In this document: piece by piece, positions 44,590 to 53,974 of the stretch
Layout of the letters: every line of letters begins with the position of its first letter
Position numbering within the stretch: position 1 is the first letter of the stretch
Position numbers and translations under genes: made by a program
From: Janthinobacterium fluminis
GTDB lineage: Bacteria > Pseudomonadota > Gammaproteobacteria > Burkholderiales > Burkholderiaceae_D
DNA: 64,000 bases
Assembly: GCF_028595325.1 (NCBI RefSeq)
Contig: NZ_JAQQXR010000007.1
Location: forward strand, 186,001-250,000
Direction of reading: 5' to 3'
The notes under the pieces: model-generated
The model's database searches: none
What the model was told of the DNA's origin: nothing
Seen by the model: the letters and a program-made list of their open reading frames with translations, nothing else

Positions 44590-44818
44590 GCCGGCGGCGG
44601 CCGCAGTTTTTCGCGCAATATTGCCCGAAAATCGAGGCCGGGCGCCGCATATTTATACTCGGGAAACGCATGTTGCAGCGCAACTTGCGGCGCGGTGTGC
44701 TACACTTTTGTGGTTTTTGCAGCGCCGCATGAGCGGTAGTTGTCCGTAGAAGCTGCGGCAACGTGCCCCAGGCACATGGCTGCTAACCATTATTGCCGCG
44801 ATTGCGGCGCCGGTATTT

Positions 44819-45412
44819 ATGCCCCTGTCACCACCAGTTTCCCGACGTGCGTTGAGGCACACTCGCGCTATTGACGTCCAAGCGTACGCTCGCGCCGACG
44901 GCTTGTGGGATCTGGACGCCCGTATTACCGACATCAAGACTTTCGACACGACGCTGGCCTCCGGCGTCCGCCCCGGCGGCGCGCCGCTGCACGATTTGCA
45001 CCTGCGCCTGACCATCGATCTGAACATGACCATCGTCGCCGTCGAGGCGGCCTCCGACGCCGTGCCGTATCCGGGCTTTTGCGACACGATAGGCCCGGCC
45101 TACGGCGCGCTGCTCGGCCTGAACCTGATGAAGGGCTTCCGTCACGAACTCAAGCAGCGCGTCGCCGGCATCGCCGGCTGCACCCATTTGAGCGAGCTGG
45201 CGCAAATCCTGCCGACGGCGGCCATCCAGGCTTTCGCCAACGACGTCTGGTCGACCCACGACAGCGCCACGGCCGAGGCCAAGGCCGGGGCCAAGGCCGA
45301 GGGGGCCCACATCAAACCGTTTCAACTCGACAAATGCCACGCGCTGCGCACCGACGGCGCCGCCGTGGCACAGTATTATCCGCGCTGGGCGGTCAGGACA
45401 GGACCGGCTTAG
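44819..45412 (+). CDS. DUF2889 domain protein
   Basis: The 197-residue protein matches the DUF2889 pattern: RRALRHTRAIDVQAYARADG, WDLDARITDIKT, HDLHLRLTIDLNMTIVAVEA and the C-terminal part GFCDTIGPAYGALLGLNLMKGF, CTHLSELAQILPTAAIQAF and YYPRWA. Cys and His residues in the second half could bind a metal. An Ala/Lys stretch (TAEAKAGAKAEGA) sits before the conserved C-terminal end. No function is assigned to the family that I can state. It stands between recX and sucC and has no clear ribosome site. Confidence 0.8.
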   Translation: MPLSPPVSRRALRHTRAIDVQAYARADGLWDLDARITDIKTFDTTLASGVRPGGAPLHDLHLRLTIDLNMTIVAVEAASDAVPYPGFCDTIGPAYGALLGLNLMKGFRHELKQRVAGIAGCTHLSELAQILPTAAIQAFANDVWSTHDSATAEAKAGAKAEGAHIKPFQLDKCHALRTDGAAVAQYYPRWAVRTGPA

Positions 45413-45484
45413 CGCCTTGTTTCACTTGTTTTTTTCGCATTATCAACCGCATTTTTACACATCAGCATCAGAAGGGAAGCCAGC

Positions 45485-46654
45485 ATGAAAATCCATGAGT
45501 ATCAAGGCAAAGAAATCCTCCGAAAATACGGAGTGACGGTTCCGCGCGGTATCCCGTGCATGTCCGTCGAAGAAGCAGTCAAGGCTGCAGAGACTCTGGG
45601 CGGCCCGGTGTGGGTGGTCAAGGCGCAAATCCATGCCGGCGGCCGCGGCAAGGGTGGCGGCGTCAAAGTCGCCAAGACCTTGGAACAAGTCAAGGAATAC
45701 GCCGATCAAATCATGGGCATGCAACTGGTCACGCACCAGACCAGCGCCGAAGGCCAGAAAGTACGCCGCCTGCTCGTCGAAGAAGGCGCGGACATCAAGA
45801 AGGAATTGTATGTGTCGATGGTCACCGACCGCATCAGCCAACGCGTCGTGCTGATGGCGTCGAGCGAAGGCGGCATGGACATCGAGGAAGTGGCCGAGTC
45901 CCATCCTGAGCTGATCCACCAGATCGCCATCGACCCGGCCGTCGGCCTGACCGACGCCGAAGCGGACGACATCTCGACCAAGATCGGCGTACCGGCCGCC
46001 TCGCTGGCCGACGCCCGCGTGCAATTGCAGGGCCTGTACAAAGCGTACTGGGAAACCGACGCTTCGCTGGCTGAAATCAATCCCCTGATCCTGACCGGCT
46101 CCGGCAAGGTCATCGCGCTGGACGCGAAATTCAATTTCGACGCCAACGCCCTGTTCCGCCAGCCTGAAATCGTCGCCTTCCGCGACCTGGACGAAGAAGA
46201 TCCGGCCGAAGTGGAAGCGTCGAAATTCGACCTGGCCTACATTTCGCTCGACGGCAACATCGGCTGCCTCGTCAACGGCGCCGGCCTGGCCATGGCGACC
46301 ATGGACACGATCAAGCTGTTCGGCGGCGAGCCGGCCAACTTCCTCGACGTCGGCGGCGGCGCGACGGCGGAAAAAGTCACCGAAGCGTTCAAGATCATGT
46401 TGAAGAACCCAGGCTTGAAAGCCATCCTGGTCAACATCTTCGGCGGCATCATGCGTTGCGACGTCATCGCCGAAGGCGTCATCGCCGCGTCGAAGGCCGT
46501 TTCGCTGCAAGTGCCGCTGGTCGTGCGCATGAAGGGCACGAACGAAGACCTGGGCAAGAAAATGCTGGCCGAGTCCGGTTTGCCTATCATCGCGGCCGAT
46601 ACCATGGAAGACGCGGCCAAGAGCGTCGTCGCCGCCGCTGCCGGTCAAGCTTAA
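45485..46654 (+). CDS. sucC: Succinyl-CoA synthetase beta subunit
   Basis: The 389-residue protein has an ATP-grasp domain beginning [59 protein letters not shown] and the CoA-ligase part [15 protein letters not shown]. With SucD it makes succinate and nucleoside triphosphate from succinyl-CoA in the citric acid cycle. A GAAGGGAAG ribosome site precedes it, and sucD follows 13 bases later. A promoter must lie in the 72 bases after the DUF2889 gene, but I see no clear one. Confidence 0.97.
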   Translation: MKIHEYQGKEILRKYGVTVPRGIPCMSVEEAVKAAETLGGPVWVVKAQIHAGGRGKGGGVKVAKTLEQVKEYADQIMGMQLVTHQTSAEGQKVRRLLVEEGADIKKELYVSMVTDRISQRVVLMASSEGGMDIEEVAESHPELIHQIAIDPAVGLTDAEADDISTKIGVPAASLADARVQLQGLYKAYWETDASLAEINPLILTGSGKVIALDAKFNFDANALFRQPEIVAFRDLDEEDPAEVEASKFDLAYISLDGNIGCLVNGAGLAMATMDTIKLFGGEPANFLDVGGGATAEKVTEAFKIMLKNPGLKAILVNIFGGIMRCDVIAEGVIAASKAVSLQVPLVVRMKGTNEDLGKKMLAESGLPIIAADTMEDAAKSVVAAAAGQA

Positions 46655-46667
46655 TTAAGGAATCACT

Positions 46668-47549
46668 ATGTCCATTCTGATCAATAAAGATACTAAAGTC
46701 GTTACCCAAGGGATCACCGGCAAGACCGGCCAGTTCCACACCCGCATGTGCCGCGACTACGCGAACGGCAAGGCCGCCTTCGTGGCCGGCGTCAACCCGA
46801 AAAAGGCTGGCGAAGACTTTGAAGGCATCCCGATTTTCGCCAACGTCACGGAAGCGAAAAAAGAAACCGGCGCGAACGTGTCCGTGATCTACGTGCCGCC
46901 GGCTGGCGCGGCCGCGGCGATCTGGGAAGCGGTCGAGGCGGAAATGGACCTGGCCATTTGCATCACCGAAGGCATCCCTGTGCGCGACATGATGGCCCTG
47001 AAGGACCGCATGGCGAAAGCCGGCAGCAAAACCCTGCTGCTGGGCCCGAACTGCCCCGGCCTGATCACGCCCGACGAAATCAAGATCGGCATCATGCCAG
47101 GTCACATCCACAAGCAAGGCCGCATCGGCGTCGTGTCCCGTTCGGGCACGCTGACCTACGAGGCAGTGGGCCAATTGACCGCACTGGGCCTGGGCCAGTC
47201 TAGCGCCGTGGGCATCGGCGGCGACCCGATCAACGGTCTGAAGCACATCGACATCATGAAGATGTTCAATGAAGATCCGGACACCGACGCCGTCATCATG
47301 ATCGGTGAAATCGGCGGTCCTGACGAGGCGAACGCCGCGTACTGGATCAAGGACAACATGAAAAAACCGGTCGTCGGCTTCATCGCCGGCGTCACCGCGC
47401 CTCCGGGCAAGCGCATGGGCCACGCCGGCGCGCTGATCTCCGGCGGCGCCGACACCGCGCAAGCGAAACTGGAAATCATGGAAGCCTGCGGCATCACCGT
47501 GACGAAAAACCCGTCCGAAATGGCGCGTCTGCTGAAAGCCATGCTGTAA
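46668..47549 (+). CDS. sucD: Succinyl-CoA synthetase alpha subunit
   Basis: The 293-residue protein has a CoA-binding N-domain ([20 protein letters not shown] in part [11 protein letters not shown]), [21 protein letters not shown] and the phosphorylated histidine His252 in [13 protein letters not shown]. It forms the alpha half of succinyl-CoA synthetase with SucC. It ends at a strong terminator. All catalytic elements are intact. Confidence 0.97.
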   Translation: MSILINKDTKVVTQGITGKTGQFHTRMCRDYANGKAAFVAGVNPKKAGEDFEGIPIFANVTEAKKETGANVSVIYVPPAGAAAAIWEAVEAEMDLAICITEGIPVRDMMALKDRMAKAGSKTLLLGPNCPGLITPDEIKIGIMPGHIHKQGRIGVVSRSGTLTYEAVGQLTALGLGQSSAVGIGGDPINGLKHIDIMKMFNEDPDTDAVIMIGEIGGPDEANAAYWIKDNMKKPVVGFIAGVTAPPGKRMGHAGALISGGADTAQAKLEIMEACGITVTKNPSEMARLLKAML

Positions 47550-47572
47550 TCGTCATGCGCTGATGTAGTCAC

Positions 47573-47605
47573 ACAACGGGGAGCCGCGCGCTCCCCGTTG
47601 TTATT
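47573..47605 (+). terminator. Terminator of sucCD
   Basis: ACAACGGGGAGC (47573-47584) pairs perfectly with GCTCCCCGTTGT (47590-47601) around CGCGC, followed by TATTT. It closes the sucCD transcript. Confidence 0.85.
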
Positions 47606-47630
47606 TGTACGGCCCTTTTCGGAGACTTCG

Positions 47631-48194
47631 GTGGCGAAACTGATCATCTCGCGCGACGCGCAGATCGTCCAGACGGTGCAACTGGCCAAGGGCCGCCTGC
47701 GCCTCGGGCGCCGCCGCCTGAACGACATCGTCCTCGACCACCCCACCGTCAGCGGCGAGCACGCCGTCATCGACTGCGTCGCCGACGACGCCTACCTGGA
47801 AGACTTGAACAGCACCAACGGCAGCTTCGTCAACGGCCACCGCGTCGGCCGGCATTTCCTGCGCGACCAGGACAGCATCACGCTGGCCGTGTTCCAGCTG
47901 CAATTTCGCGCGGGCGGCGCGGCCGACGCCGTCGCGCCGGCCCGGCTGGAGCTGCTCAGCGGCGCCCACGCCGGCCGGCAGCTATTGCTGAGCAAGCCGC
48001 AGACGCGGCTGGGCCGCGCCGGCATGCCCGTCGCGCTGATCCAGCGCGGCGCCGGCGGCTACGCGCTGGCCGGCGTCGCCGGCGCCCCGGCGCCGCTGCT
48101 GAACGGTGCGCCGCTGGGCGGCCCCGAGCGGGCGCTGGCGCACGGCGACATCATCGAGGCCGGCGGCACGCGCATGCTGTTCGCGCTGGGCTGA
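47631..48194 (+). CDS. FHA-domain protein with a second degenerate FHA-like half
   Basis: A GTG at 47631 behind GGAGA gives 187 residues. The first half is a canonical FHA domain: LRLGRRRLNDIVLDHPTVSGEHAVI, of which GRRRLND and VSGEH hold the phosphothreonine, and NSTNGSFVNGHRV. The second half (about 105-187) has the same outline (GRQLLLSKPQTRLGR, LLNGAPLG, HGDIIEAGGTRMLF) but lacks the S-x-x-H motif, so it is probably a non-binding FHA copy. It likely recognises a phosphothreonine partner in the cytoplasm. No Ser/Thr kinase gene is in this window. Confidence 0.82.
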   Translation: MAKLIISRDAQIVQTVQLAKGRLRLGRRRLNDIVLDHPTVSGEHAVIDCVADDAYLEDLNSTNGSFVNGHRVGRHFLRDQDSITLAVFQLQFRAGGAADAVAPARLELLSGAHAGRQLLLSKPQTRLGRAGMPVALIQRGAGGYALAGVAGAPAPLLNGAPLGGPERALAHGDIIEAGGTRMLFALG

Positions 48195-48219
48195 GGCGCC
48201 CGCCGGGCGTGCCCGGCCC

Positions 48220-48285
48220 TGACAAAATTTGTCAGCGCGCCGCGTCCGCCGGCCCAACTGACACTTCGTGGCGGGCCGACTGACA
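48220..48285 (+). promoter_or_regulatory. TGACA repeat cluster upstream of pilA (possible PilR sites)
   Basis: TGACA occurs at 48220, 48259 and 48281; the first is part of the perfect palindrome TGACAAAATTTGTCA (48220-48234). Spacings of 39 and 22 bases put the sites near one face of the helix, about 75-140 bases before a sigma-54 promoter. PilR of Pseudomonas binds repeated TGTC-containing sites in such a position, so these are plausible enhancer sites. Confidence 0.5.
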
Positions 48286-48358
48286 AATATCGTCAACTTG
48301 CGGCGCGTAACATTGCGAACATTTCATTGTTTTCGCCATCGGCGGCCATTTTTCCACC

Positions 48359-48374
48359 TGGCACGCCAATTGCT
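48359..48374 (+). promoter_or_regulatory. Sigma-54 promoter of the pilin gene
   Basis: TGGCACGCCAATTGCT matches the -24/-12 consensus TGGCACG-N4-TTGCW exactly, with GG (48360-48361) and GC (48372-48373) separated by the required 10 bases. It lies 52 bases before the pilin ATG, so the leader would be about 40 bases. Confidence 0.88.
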
Positions 48375-48425
48375 CTTACTCCTGTGTCACACCCCATTTT
48401 TTCACCCCCACTCAGGAGCACTAAA

Positions 48426-48905
48426 ATGAAATCGATGAAAATGATCAAGAAACAAGCACAAGCCGGCTTCACCCTCATCGAATTGATGATCGTCGTGGCC
48501 ATCATCGGCATCCTGGCCGCCGTCGCCATTCCGCAATACACGGACTACACGATCAAGGCCAAAGTGGGCAATGCGCTGGCCTCGGCCGGCCCGCTGAAAA
48601 CGGCGGTCGCCCTGTGCGCCCAGGAAAACGGCAACGTCGTCACCGGCTGCAGCACCACCGGCGCGACGGTCACCAGCATCCCGGCCTTCACGCCGACCAA
48701 GGAAGTCTCCGGCGCCACGGTCACCAACGGCACGATCGTGCTGACGCTGGCCACGGGCATCGGCACCGGCGTCGATGCGGCCACCATCACGATGGTGCCT
48801 AGCGTTGCCGCCAACGGCACCAACTTGACATGGCTCAATTCGACGACGGCGACCCAGGCCGCGGCGTTGGCAGCTATCACGAAAAACAATATTACCGGCA
48901 GCTAA
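48426..48905 (+). CDS. pilA: Type IV major pilin, PilA-like
   Basis: The start at 48426 gives 159 residues with a 14-residue basic leader ([14 protein letters not shown]) cut by prepilin peptidase before Phe1 of [20 protein letters not shown]; Glu5 is present. The mature pilin has 145 residues. Its only two cysteines are at mature positions 50 and 61, in the alpha/beta-loop region, not around a C-terminal D-loop. The globular part is very rich in Thr/Ala/Gly, and the protein ends in ITGS with a C-terminal serine. Transcription from the sigma-54 promoter and a following terminator make it a strong single-gene unit. Confidence 0.93.
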   Translation: MKSMKMIKKQAQAGFTLIELMIVVAIIGILAAVAIPQYTDYTIKAKVGNALASAGPLKTAVALCAQENGNVVTGCSTTGATVTSIPAFTPTKEVSGATVTNGTIVLTLATGIGTGVDAATITMVPSVAANGTNLTWLNSTTATQAAALAAITKNNITGS

Positions 48906-48928
48906 GGTTTGACGCTGTCATACCAGAC

Positions 48929-48950
48929 AAGCCGCCGCGAGGCGGCTTTT
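48929..48950 (+). terminator. Terminator of pilA
   Basis: AAGCCGCC (48929-48936) pairs with GGCGGCTT (48941-48948) around GCGA, followed by TT and CTTTG. It separates the highly expressed pilin gene from the ligase-like gene. Confidence 0.8.
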
Positions 48951-48981
48951 CTTTGTCCCTTTCCATACTGCGGGTGAGGCT

Positions 48982-50469
48982 GTGCCAGGAAACGAGACGA
49001 CACGCGCGGCCCCGCCGGCCCGGCTTCCCGCCGCGGCCGGCTGGCGCCAACTGCCCTGCACGCTGGCGCTGGCCGGCGTGATTGTCGCCGGCTTCCTTTT
49101 GCCATATGGCCACGACGCGCAGCGCCTGCTGGAGCTGGCCTTCCTGCTGCTGTTCGGCGCCGGCCAGCTGGCGGCGGCGCTGGCAGGGCGCGCCGGCGCC
49201 TGGCGCGGCGGCGCGGTGCGCGGCTGGCTGGCGGCCTTTTTCGTCCTGGGCGCCATCTCGGCCGCGCGCGCCTTCTCGCCGGGCCACGCCGCGTATGAGG
49301 TGGGCAGCCTGCTGCTGTTGCTGCTGCTCGCCTGCCGCGTCGGCGGGGAAATCCTGCGCGACGGCGCGCGCCATCTGCTGTGGGTGCTGCGCCTGTGCGC
49401 CGCCGGCTGCGCCGCGTATGCCGGCAAGGTCTTGCTGGTCTGGGCGTTCGCCCTGCTTGCCGGCGTGGCGCCCGCCGTCGAGGAGCTCGCCCCGGGATTC
49501 AGCAATTACCGTTTCCTCAACCACGCGCAAACCATCAGCCTGCCGTTGCTGGCCCTGCTCATCGCACTGGAAAGGCCGGGCGGCAAGGCGCGCGCGCTGT
49601 GGATCGCCGTGGCCGGTTTCTGGTGGGCCTTGCTGATCGTCTTCGGCGCGCGCGGCAGCGTCCTCGGCCTGGCGGCGGGCGCGCTGTGCGCCGGCCTGCT
49701 GCGGCGCGGCCAGGCGGGCGCCGTGTGCCGCGCATTGTTCCTGAGCGCCTTGCTCGGCGCCGCCATCTATGCGCTGCTGTTCGTCGCGCTGCCGGCGCTG
49801 CGCGGTCTGGCGCCGTTCGGCGTCTTCACGCTCGTCGCCGAACGCACGGGAGGGGACAACCCGACTTCGGGCCGGGGCGTGTTGTGGCGGGCGGCGCTGG
49901 CCATGCTGGAGGCCCAGCCTTGGCTGGGCGCCGGGCCGCTGCATTTCGCCCACTACGCCGGCAGCGCCCACTTTAGCGCCCACCCGCATAGCTGGGCCTT
50001 GCAAATTGCCGCCGAATGGGGCGTGCCGGCGCTGCTCTGCCTGTGCGCGGCGATCGGACTGGCCATGTTGCGCCTGCTGCAAACGGCCGCGCGCATCGCC
50101 TCCGGCGACGCGCGCAACCAGGCCATGCTGGCGGCCTGGATCGTCGGCGCCGTTGCGATCCTGGTGGATGGTTTGTTTTCGGGGCTGATCGTGATGCCGG
50201 TGAGCCAGTTGCTGCTGGCCCTATACCTCGGCTGCGCGCTGGGATGGGCAGGCGCGATGGCGCCGGCCGGCGCGGCGCGGCCGCGCCGCGCGTCGCCGGC
50301 CGCCAGCTTGCTGGCGGCCGCGTTGCTGGCCGCCGCGCTGGCCGCGCTGCTGTATGCGCCGCGGACGGGCATCGTCCAGCTCATCGCGGCGGGGCAGATC
50401 GACAGCGGCTCCGTCCCGCCGCCGGGAAATACCCAGCACCCGCGCCTATGGCGCGACGGCTACTTCTAG
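48982..50469 (+). CDS. O-antigen ligase/PglL/TfpO-like membrane oligosaccharyltransferase
   Basis: This is a 495-residue protein from a GTG, with about 12 membrane helices. The long periplasmic loop after about residue 290 carries TSGRGVLWRAALAMLEAQPW, LGAGPLHFAHY and HPHSWALQIAAEWGVPALL, the Arg/His pattern of the Wzy_C superfamily (WaaL, PglL, PilO/TfpO). Its place right after pilA is as for tfpO in group I P. aeruginosa, where it transfers an O-antigen unit to the pilin's C-terminal serine. The pilin here also ends in serine. The function as pilin glycosyltransferase is inferred. Confidence 0.8.
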   Translation: MPGNETTRAAPPARLPAAAGWRQLPCTLALAGVIVAGFLLPYGHDAQRLLELAFLLLFGAGQLAAALAGRAGAWRGGAVRGWLAAFFVLGAISAARAFSPGHAAYEVGSLLLLLLLACRVGGEILRDGARHLLWVLRLCAAGCAAYAGKVLLVWAFALLAGVAPAVEELAPGFSNYRFLNHAQTISLPLLALLIALERPGGKARALWIAVAGFWWALLIVFGARGSVLGLAAGALCAGLLRRGQAGAVCRALFLSALLGAAIYALLFVALPALRGLAPFGVFTLVAERTGGDNPTSGRGVLWRAALAMLEAQPWLGAGPLHFAHYAGSAHFSAHPHSWALQIAAEWGVPALLCLCAAIGLAMLRLLQTAARIASGDARNQAMLAAWIVGAVAILVDGLFSGLIVMPVSQLLLALYLGCALGWAGAMAPAGAARPRRASPAASLLAAALLAAALAALLYAPRTGIVQLIAAGQIDSGSVPPPGNTQHPRLWRDGYF

Positions 50470-50476
50470 CTGCGCC

Positions 50477-51190
50477 TCAGACGATTTTCTGCCGGTCGGC
50501 GATCAGCGCCTCGTAAGTCAGGTTTTGCAGCATCGTGTAATGGGTCGGTTCGAGGTCGGTGAATTGCACGCCGTAGGTGAAGACGGCGGTTTCGGCGCCG
50601 ATGGCCGGCTTGACGACGTTGACGTTCTGAATCGTCGCGCGCGTGTTCACGCGCACCTGGTGGTTGCCCGGCTGGCCGATCAGCGTGAACGACAGCGCCA
50701 CCATCGGCTCGTCCGGCGACAGCTTCTTTGGCGACTCGATCAGCGCGCCCGACACGCTCAGGTTGACGAGGAACACCGACACGGGCTGCTGCTCGGAGCA
50801 CACCAGCTGGGCCGGAATGTCGACCTTGACGCGCATCGCCGCGCGCAGGCTGGTGCCCTGGATGGCGTCGGGGAAGCTCAGGTGCACATAGTTCAGCGGG
50901 CGGCCGAAGATGCGCTGCACGGTGCAGGCGAAGGAGCACACGGTGACGCCGGAAAAGACGCGGATGGTCAGCTTGTCGCCGTCGTTGAGGGCGATCGGCG
51001 TCCCGTTCTCGCTGGGGATCTTGACGATCAGGTACTCGTCCTTGACGTAACCGATCAGCGTCGAGAAGTGCTGGATGGGCTTGATCGTGCGGTGGGTGAT
51101 GAACTGTATCCTGCCGCCCACTTGCAGGTTCATTGACTCAAACTCGAATTCTTGCGCCTTGGGTCCGCCTGTCGCCTTGTTGCTTGTCAT
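50477..51190 (-). CDS. PilZ-domain c-di-GMP-binding protein, YcgR-like
   Basis: The 237-residue protein has an N-terminal YcgR/PilZN-type beta domain (about 20-110) followed by a PilZ domain with RAAMRVKVDIP as the R-x-x-x-R site and NLSVSGALI as the (D/N)-x-S-x-x-G site, both intact for c-di-GMP binding. YcgR proteins slow flagellar rotation, while related ones affect pili. It converges on the ligase-like gene with 7 bases between the stops. The promoter would lie in the 179 bases before 51190, where I see no clear motif. Confidence 0.88.
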   Translation of the reverse strand: MTSNKATGGPKAQEFEFESMNLQVGGRIQFITHRTIKPIQHFSTLIGYVKDEYLIVKIPSENGTPIALNDGDKLTIRVFSGVTVCSFACTVQRIFGRPLNYVHLSFPDAIQGTSLRAAMRVKVDIPAQLVCSEQQPVSVFLVNLSVSGALIESPKKLSPDEPMVALSFTLIGQPGNHQVRVNTRATIQNVNVVKPAIGAETAVFTYGVQFTDLEPTHYTMLQNLTYEALIADRQKIV

Positions 51191-51369
51191 CCGTACGCCT
51201 TTTGTACATGCACAGTTTGTCTATGTGCCAACACTATAAGTGTTTGACACTATACCAACTGTATTGGCGTTAAGCTATGTAAAGTTCGTTTTGGCAATGT
51301 CCATGCTATCGGGCTTGGGCGCGGCGCAACACTCGGGCCGGAATGGCGGCTTTATCGGGGGCAGGGGCT

Positions 51370-51567
51370 TCAGCTGTCTTTGGCTTGCGCCGGCTCGGCG
51401 GCGGCGTCGATGCCCCAGTCGGCCCAGTCGTCGCCGAACAGCTCGGCGGGATGCTGGGTGCGATCCGAGCCGTTGCCGCAGGCGAGCGAGCCGACCGGAC
51501 AATATTTGTCGCAGCCCCAGCAGATGCGCTCGGGGTTGGCGGGATGGATGGGGAATTTCTTTGCCAT
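51370..51567 (-). CDS. DUF3079 family small protein
   Basis: The 65-residue protein MAKKFPIHPANPERICWGCD... carries four cysteines (CWGCDKYC and LACG), a likely metal or iron-sulfur site, then an acidic HPAELFGDDWADWG. I recognise it as the DUF3079 family, common in proteobacteria. It is separated from its neighbours by 179 and 142 non-coding bases. The role is unknown. Confidence 0.82.
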   Translation of the reverse strand: MAKKFPIHPANPERICWGCDKYCPVGSLACGNGSDRTQHPAELFGDDWADWGIDAAAEPAQAKDS

Positions 51568-51709
51568 GTCAGCGTATCACCACAAAGCCGCCGGGTTCGC
51601 TCGCACACGGATATGCGCCACGGTGCCCGGCCTGATGCCGCCATTCTAGACCGCATGACAAAAAGATTCAAATGAAATATTTCTTTTGAGGCGGCGCCCG
51701 TCCCCAGGC

Positions 51710-52222
51710 TCAGCCGGCCAGCTCCGCGCTCCAGTCGCCCGACTTGCCGCCATGCTTTTCCAGCACGCGGATGTCGCTCATCACCATGCCGCGGTCGACC
51801 GCCTTGCACATGTCGTAAATCGTCAGCAGGCCGATCTGCACCGCCGTCAGCGCCTCCATTTCGACGCCCGTTTTGCCGAAGGTTTCCACCTGGGCGCGGC
51901 AATGCACCTGGTGGCGCGCGCTGTCCGTCTGGAAGTCGACGGTGACGCGCGTCAGCGCCAGCGGGTGGCACAGCGGCACCAGGTCGCTGGTGCGCTTGGC
52001 GCCCATGATGGCGGCGATGCGGGCGATGCCGAGCACGTCGCCCTTCTTCGCGCTGCCGCCCTCGATGATGGCCAGCGTGGCCGGCTGCATGCGGATGCTG
52101 CCGGCGGCAACGGCGACGCGTTGCGTTTCGGCCTTGCCGCCGACGTCGACCATGTGGGCCTGGCCGGCGCCGTCGAAGTGGCTCAGTTCGCCCGCGGCGG
52201 GGCTCTCGTGTGTGCTGTTCAT
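51710..52222 (-). CDS. moaC: Cyclic pyranopterin monophosphate synthase
   Basis: The start at 52222 gives 170 residues; 13 more from 52261 would enter the divergent promoter. Family motifs are [39 protein letters not shown] and [23 protein letters not shown] (in part [20 protein letters not shown], 20 residues), with the active-site Lys and Asp. MoaC converts the MoaA product into cyclic pyranopterin for molybdenum cofactor. No other moa gene is nearby. Confidence 0.95.
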   Translation of the reverse strand: MNSTHESPAAGELSHFDGAGQAHMVDVGGKAETQRVAVAAGSIRMQPATLAIIEGGSAKKGDVLGIARIAAIMGAKRTSDLVPLCHPLALTRVTVDFQTDSARHQVHCRAQVETFGKTGVEMEALTAVQIGLLTIYDMCKAVDRGMVMSDIRVLEKHGGKSGDWSAELAG

Positions 52223-52320
52223 GGTTCTGCAATCTGGATGGCGTGCACGGGCCGGTAACAAAGTATTTCAGCGGCCCCCGCCTGTGCGGAACGGGGCCAG
52301 TTGCAGGTATCATAGCATCC

Positions 52321-53937
52321 GTGAACGCAAAACCTACCCTCATCAGCGCCGCGCGACGGGCCGGCGCGGCCCTTCCGTTTGCCCGTTCCCTGGCCTCGCT
52401 GGGCGCCGCCGCGCTGGTGTCGCTGCTGCTGGCGACGCCGCTGTCGGCGGCCCAGACCCGGCCGCCGCCGGCCCCGGCGCCGAATCTGCCTATGCTGGGC
52501 GACACCGAGCGGCAAGACTTGTCGCCGCTGATGGAGCGCAAGCTGGGCGAGGAGATCATGCGCGACATTCGCGGCGACCCCGATTACCTGGACGACGCCC
52601 CCATCCTCGAATACCTGAACAATTTCGGCGGCGCGCTGGTGGCGGCGCGGCCCGAGGTGCGCGGCGAAACCAGTTTCGACTTCTTCTTTTTCGCCGTGCG
52701 CGACAAGCAGTTGAACGCCTTCGCGCTGCCCGGCGGCTTCATCGCCGTGCACTCGGCGCTGATGCTGGCGGCCCAGAGCGAGGCCGAGCTGGCCTCGGTG
52801 CTGTCGCATGAGATCGGCCACGTGGCGCAGCGCCACATCGCCCGCATGCTCGGCCAGCAGCGCCAGGATGCCTTGATTCCGTTGGCGGCGCTGGTGCTGG
52901 CGGCGCTCGCCTCCCGCGCCGGCGGCGACGCGGCCATCGGCGTGTTCAGCGCCGGCCAGGGCTTGCAGATCCAGCGCCAGCTCAATTTCGGCCGCGACGC
53001 CGAGCGCGAGGCGGACCGGATCGGTTTCCAGATCATGGGCGAGGCCGGCTTCGACACCAGCGGCATGGTGGCGTTTTTCGGCCGCATGCAGTCGGCCAGC
53101 CGCTCCTACAGCGACTTGACGCCGGCCTATCTGCAAACCCACCCGCTGACGACGGAGCGCATCGCCGACATCCAGGCGCGCATCCGCGAGCAGCCCTACA
53201 AGCAGCGCGCCGACAGCCTCGACTTCCAGCTGGTGCGGGCGCGCGCCCGCGTGCTGCAGGATGAAAGCGGCCAAGGGCTGGCCGATGCGGAGATGTTTTT
53301 CAAGATACAGCTGGAGCAGCCGGGCCGCTTCCAGCAAGCCGCCGCCCAGTACGGGCTGGCCATGATCGCGCTGAAGAAGGGCGATCCGCGGCAGGCCCAG
53401 GTCCGCTTCGATGCCGCCCGGGACGTGCTCGGCAAACCGCCGGCCGCCGGCACTTTCAGCGCGGCGCCGCCGACGCCGGCGCCGAACGCCATCCTCACGG
53501 GCATGGAGCTGGATATCCGGCTGGCGCCGAACCAGCCGGCGGCGATGGCGCAGCGGGCGCTGCGCGAGGCCGATGCCGCCCGCCTGCGTTTCCCGCTGTC
53601 GCGCGGCATCGCCCAGCAGTACGCCGACGCGCTGCTGGGCGCCGGCAAGGTCGAGGAGGCGACGCGCTATCTGCGCGACCAGGTGCAGTTGTACCGCGAC
53701 GAGCCGAAGCTGCACCAGTTGCTGGCCAAGACGTATGCGGCGCAGGGCAAGATCGCGCTGCAGCATATGGCCTTGGCGGAATCGTATGCGCTCAGCGGCG
53801 CCAGCCTGGCCGCGCTCGACCAGCTGGACCTCGCGCGCAAGGCCAGCGACGCCGGTTTCTACGAGATGGCGGTGATCGACGCGCGCGAGCGCGAATTGCA
53901 GGAGCGCCGGCGCGAGCAGTTGAAGGAGAAGAAGTAG
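52321..53937 (+). CDS. bepA: M48 family periplasmic metalloprotease/chaperone, BepA-like
   Basis: A GTG at 52321 gives 538 residues with a signal peptide (cleavage near LSAAQ). The zinc site is HEIGH (163-167) with the third ligand Glu230 in RDAEREADRIG. A long C-terminal part (about 330-538) has TPR-like helices (ALREADAARLRFPLSRG, LHQLLAKTYAAQGK). BepA/YfgC helps assemble or degrades outer-membrane proteins such as LptD. It is divergent from moaC with 98 bases between. A start at 52210 would lie in moaC and is rejected. Confidence 0.9.
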   Translation: MNAKPTLISAARRAGAALPFARSLASLGAAALVSLLLATPLSAAQTRPPPAPAPNLPMLGDTERQDLSPLMERKLGEEIMRDIRGDPDYLDDAPILEYLNNFGGALVAARPEVRGETSFDFFFFAVRDKQLNAFALPGGFIAVHSALMLAAQSEAELASVLSHEIGHVAQRHIARMLGQQRQDALIPLAALVLAALASRAGGDAAIGVFSAGQGLQIQRQLNFGRDAEREADRIGFQIMGEAGFDTSGMVAFFGRMQSASRSYSDLTPAYLQTHPLTTERIADIQARIREQPYKQRADSLDFQLVRARARVLQDESGQGLADAEMFFKIQLEQPGRFQQAAAQYGLAMIALKKGDPRQAQVRFDAARDVLGKPPAAGTFSAAPPTPAPNAILTGMELDIRLAPNQPAAMAQRALREADAARLRFPLSRGIAQQYADALLGAGKVEEATRYLRDQVQLYRDEPKLHQLLAKTYAAQGKIALQHMALAESYALSGASLAALDQLDLARKASDAGFYEMAVIDARERELQERRREQLKEKK

Positions 53938-53974
53938 GCGGGGTTTCCGGGTGGCGCGGGGACAAAGCCCCGCT

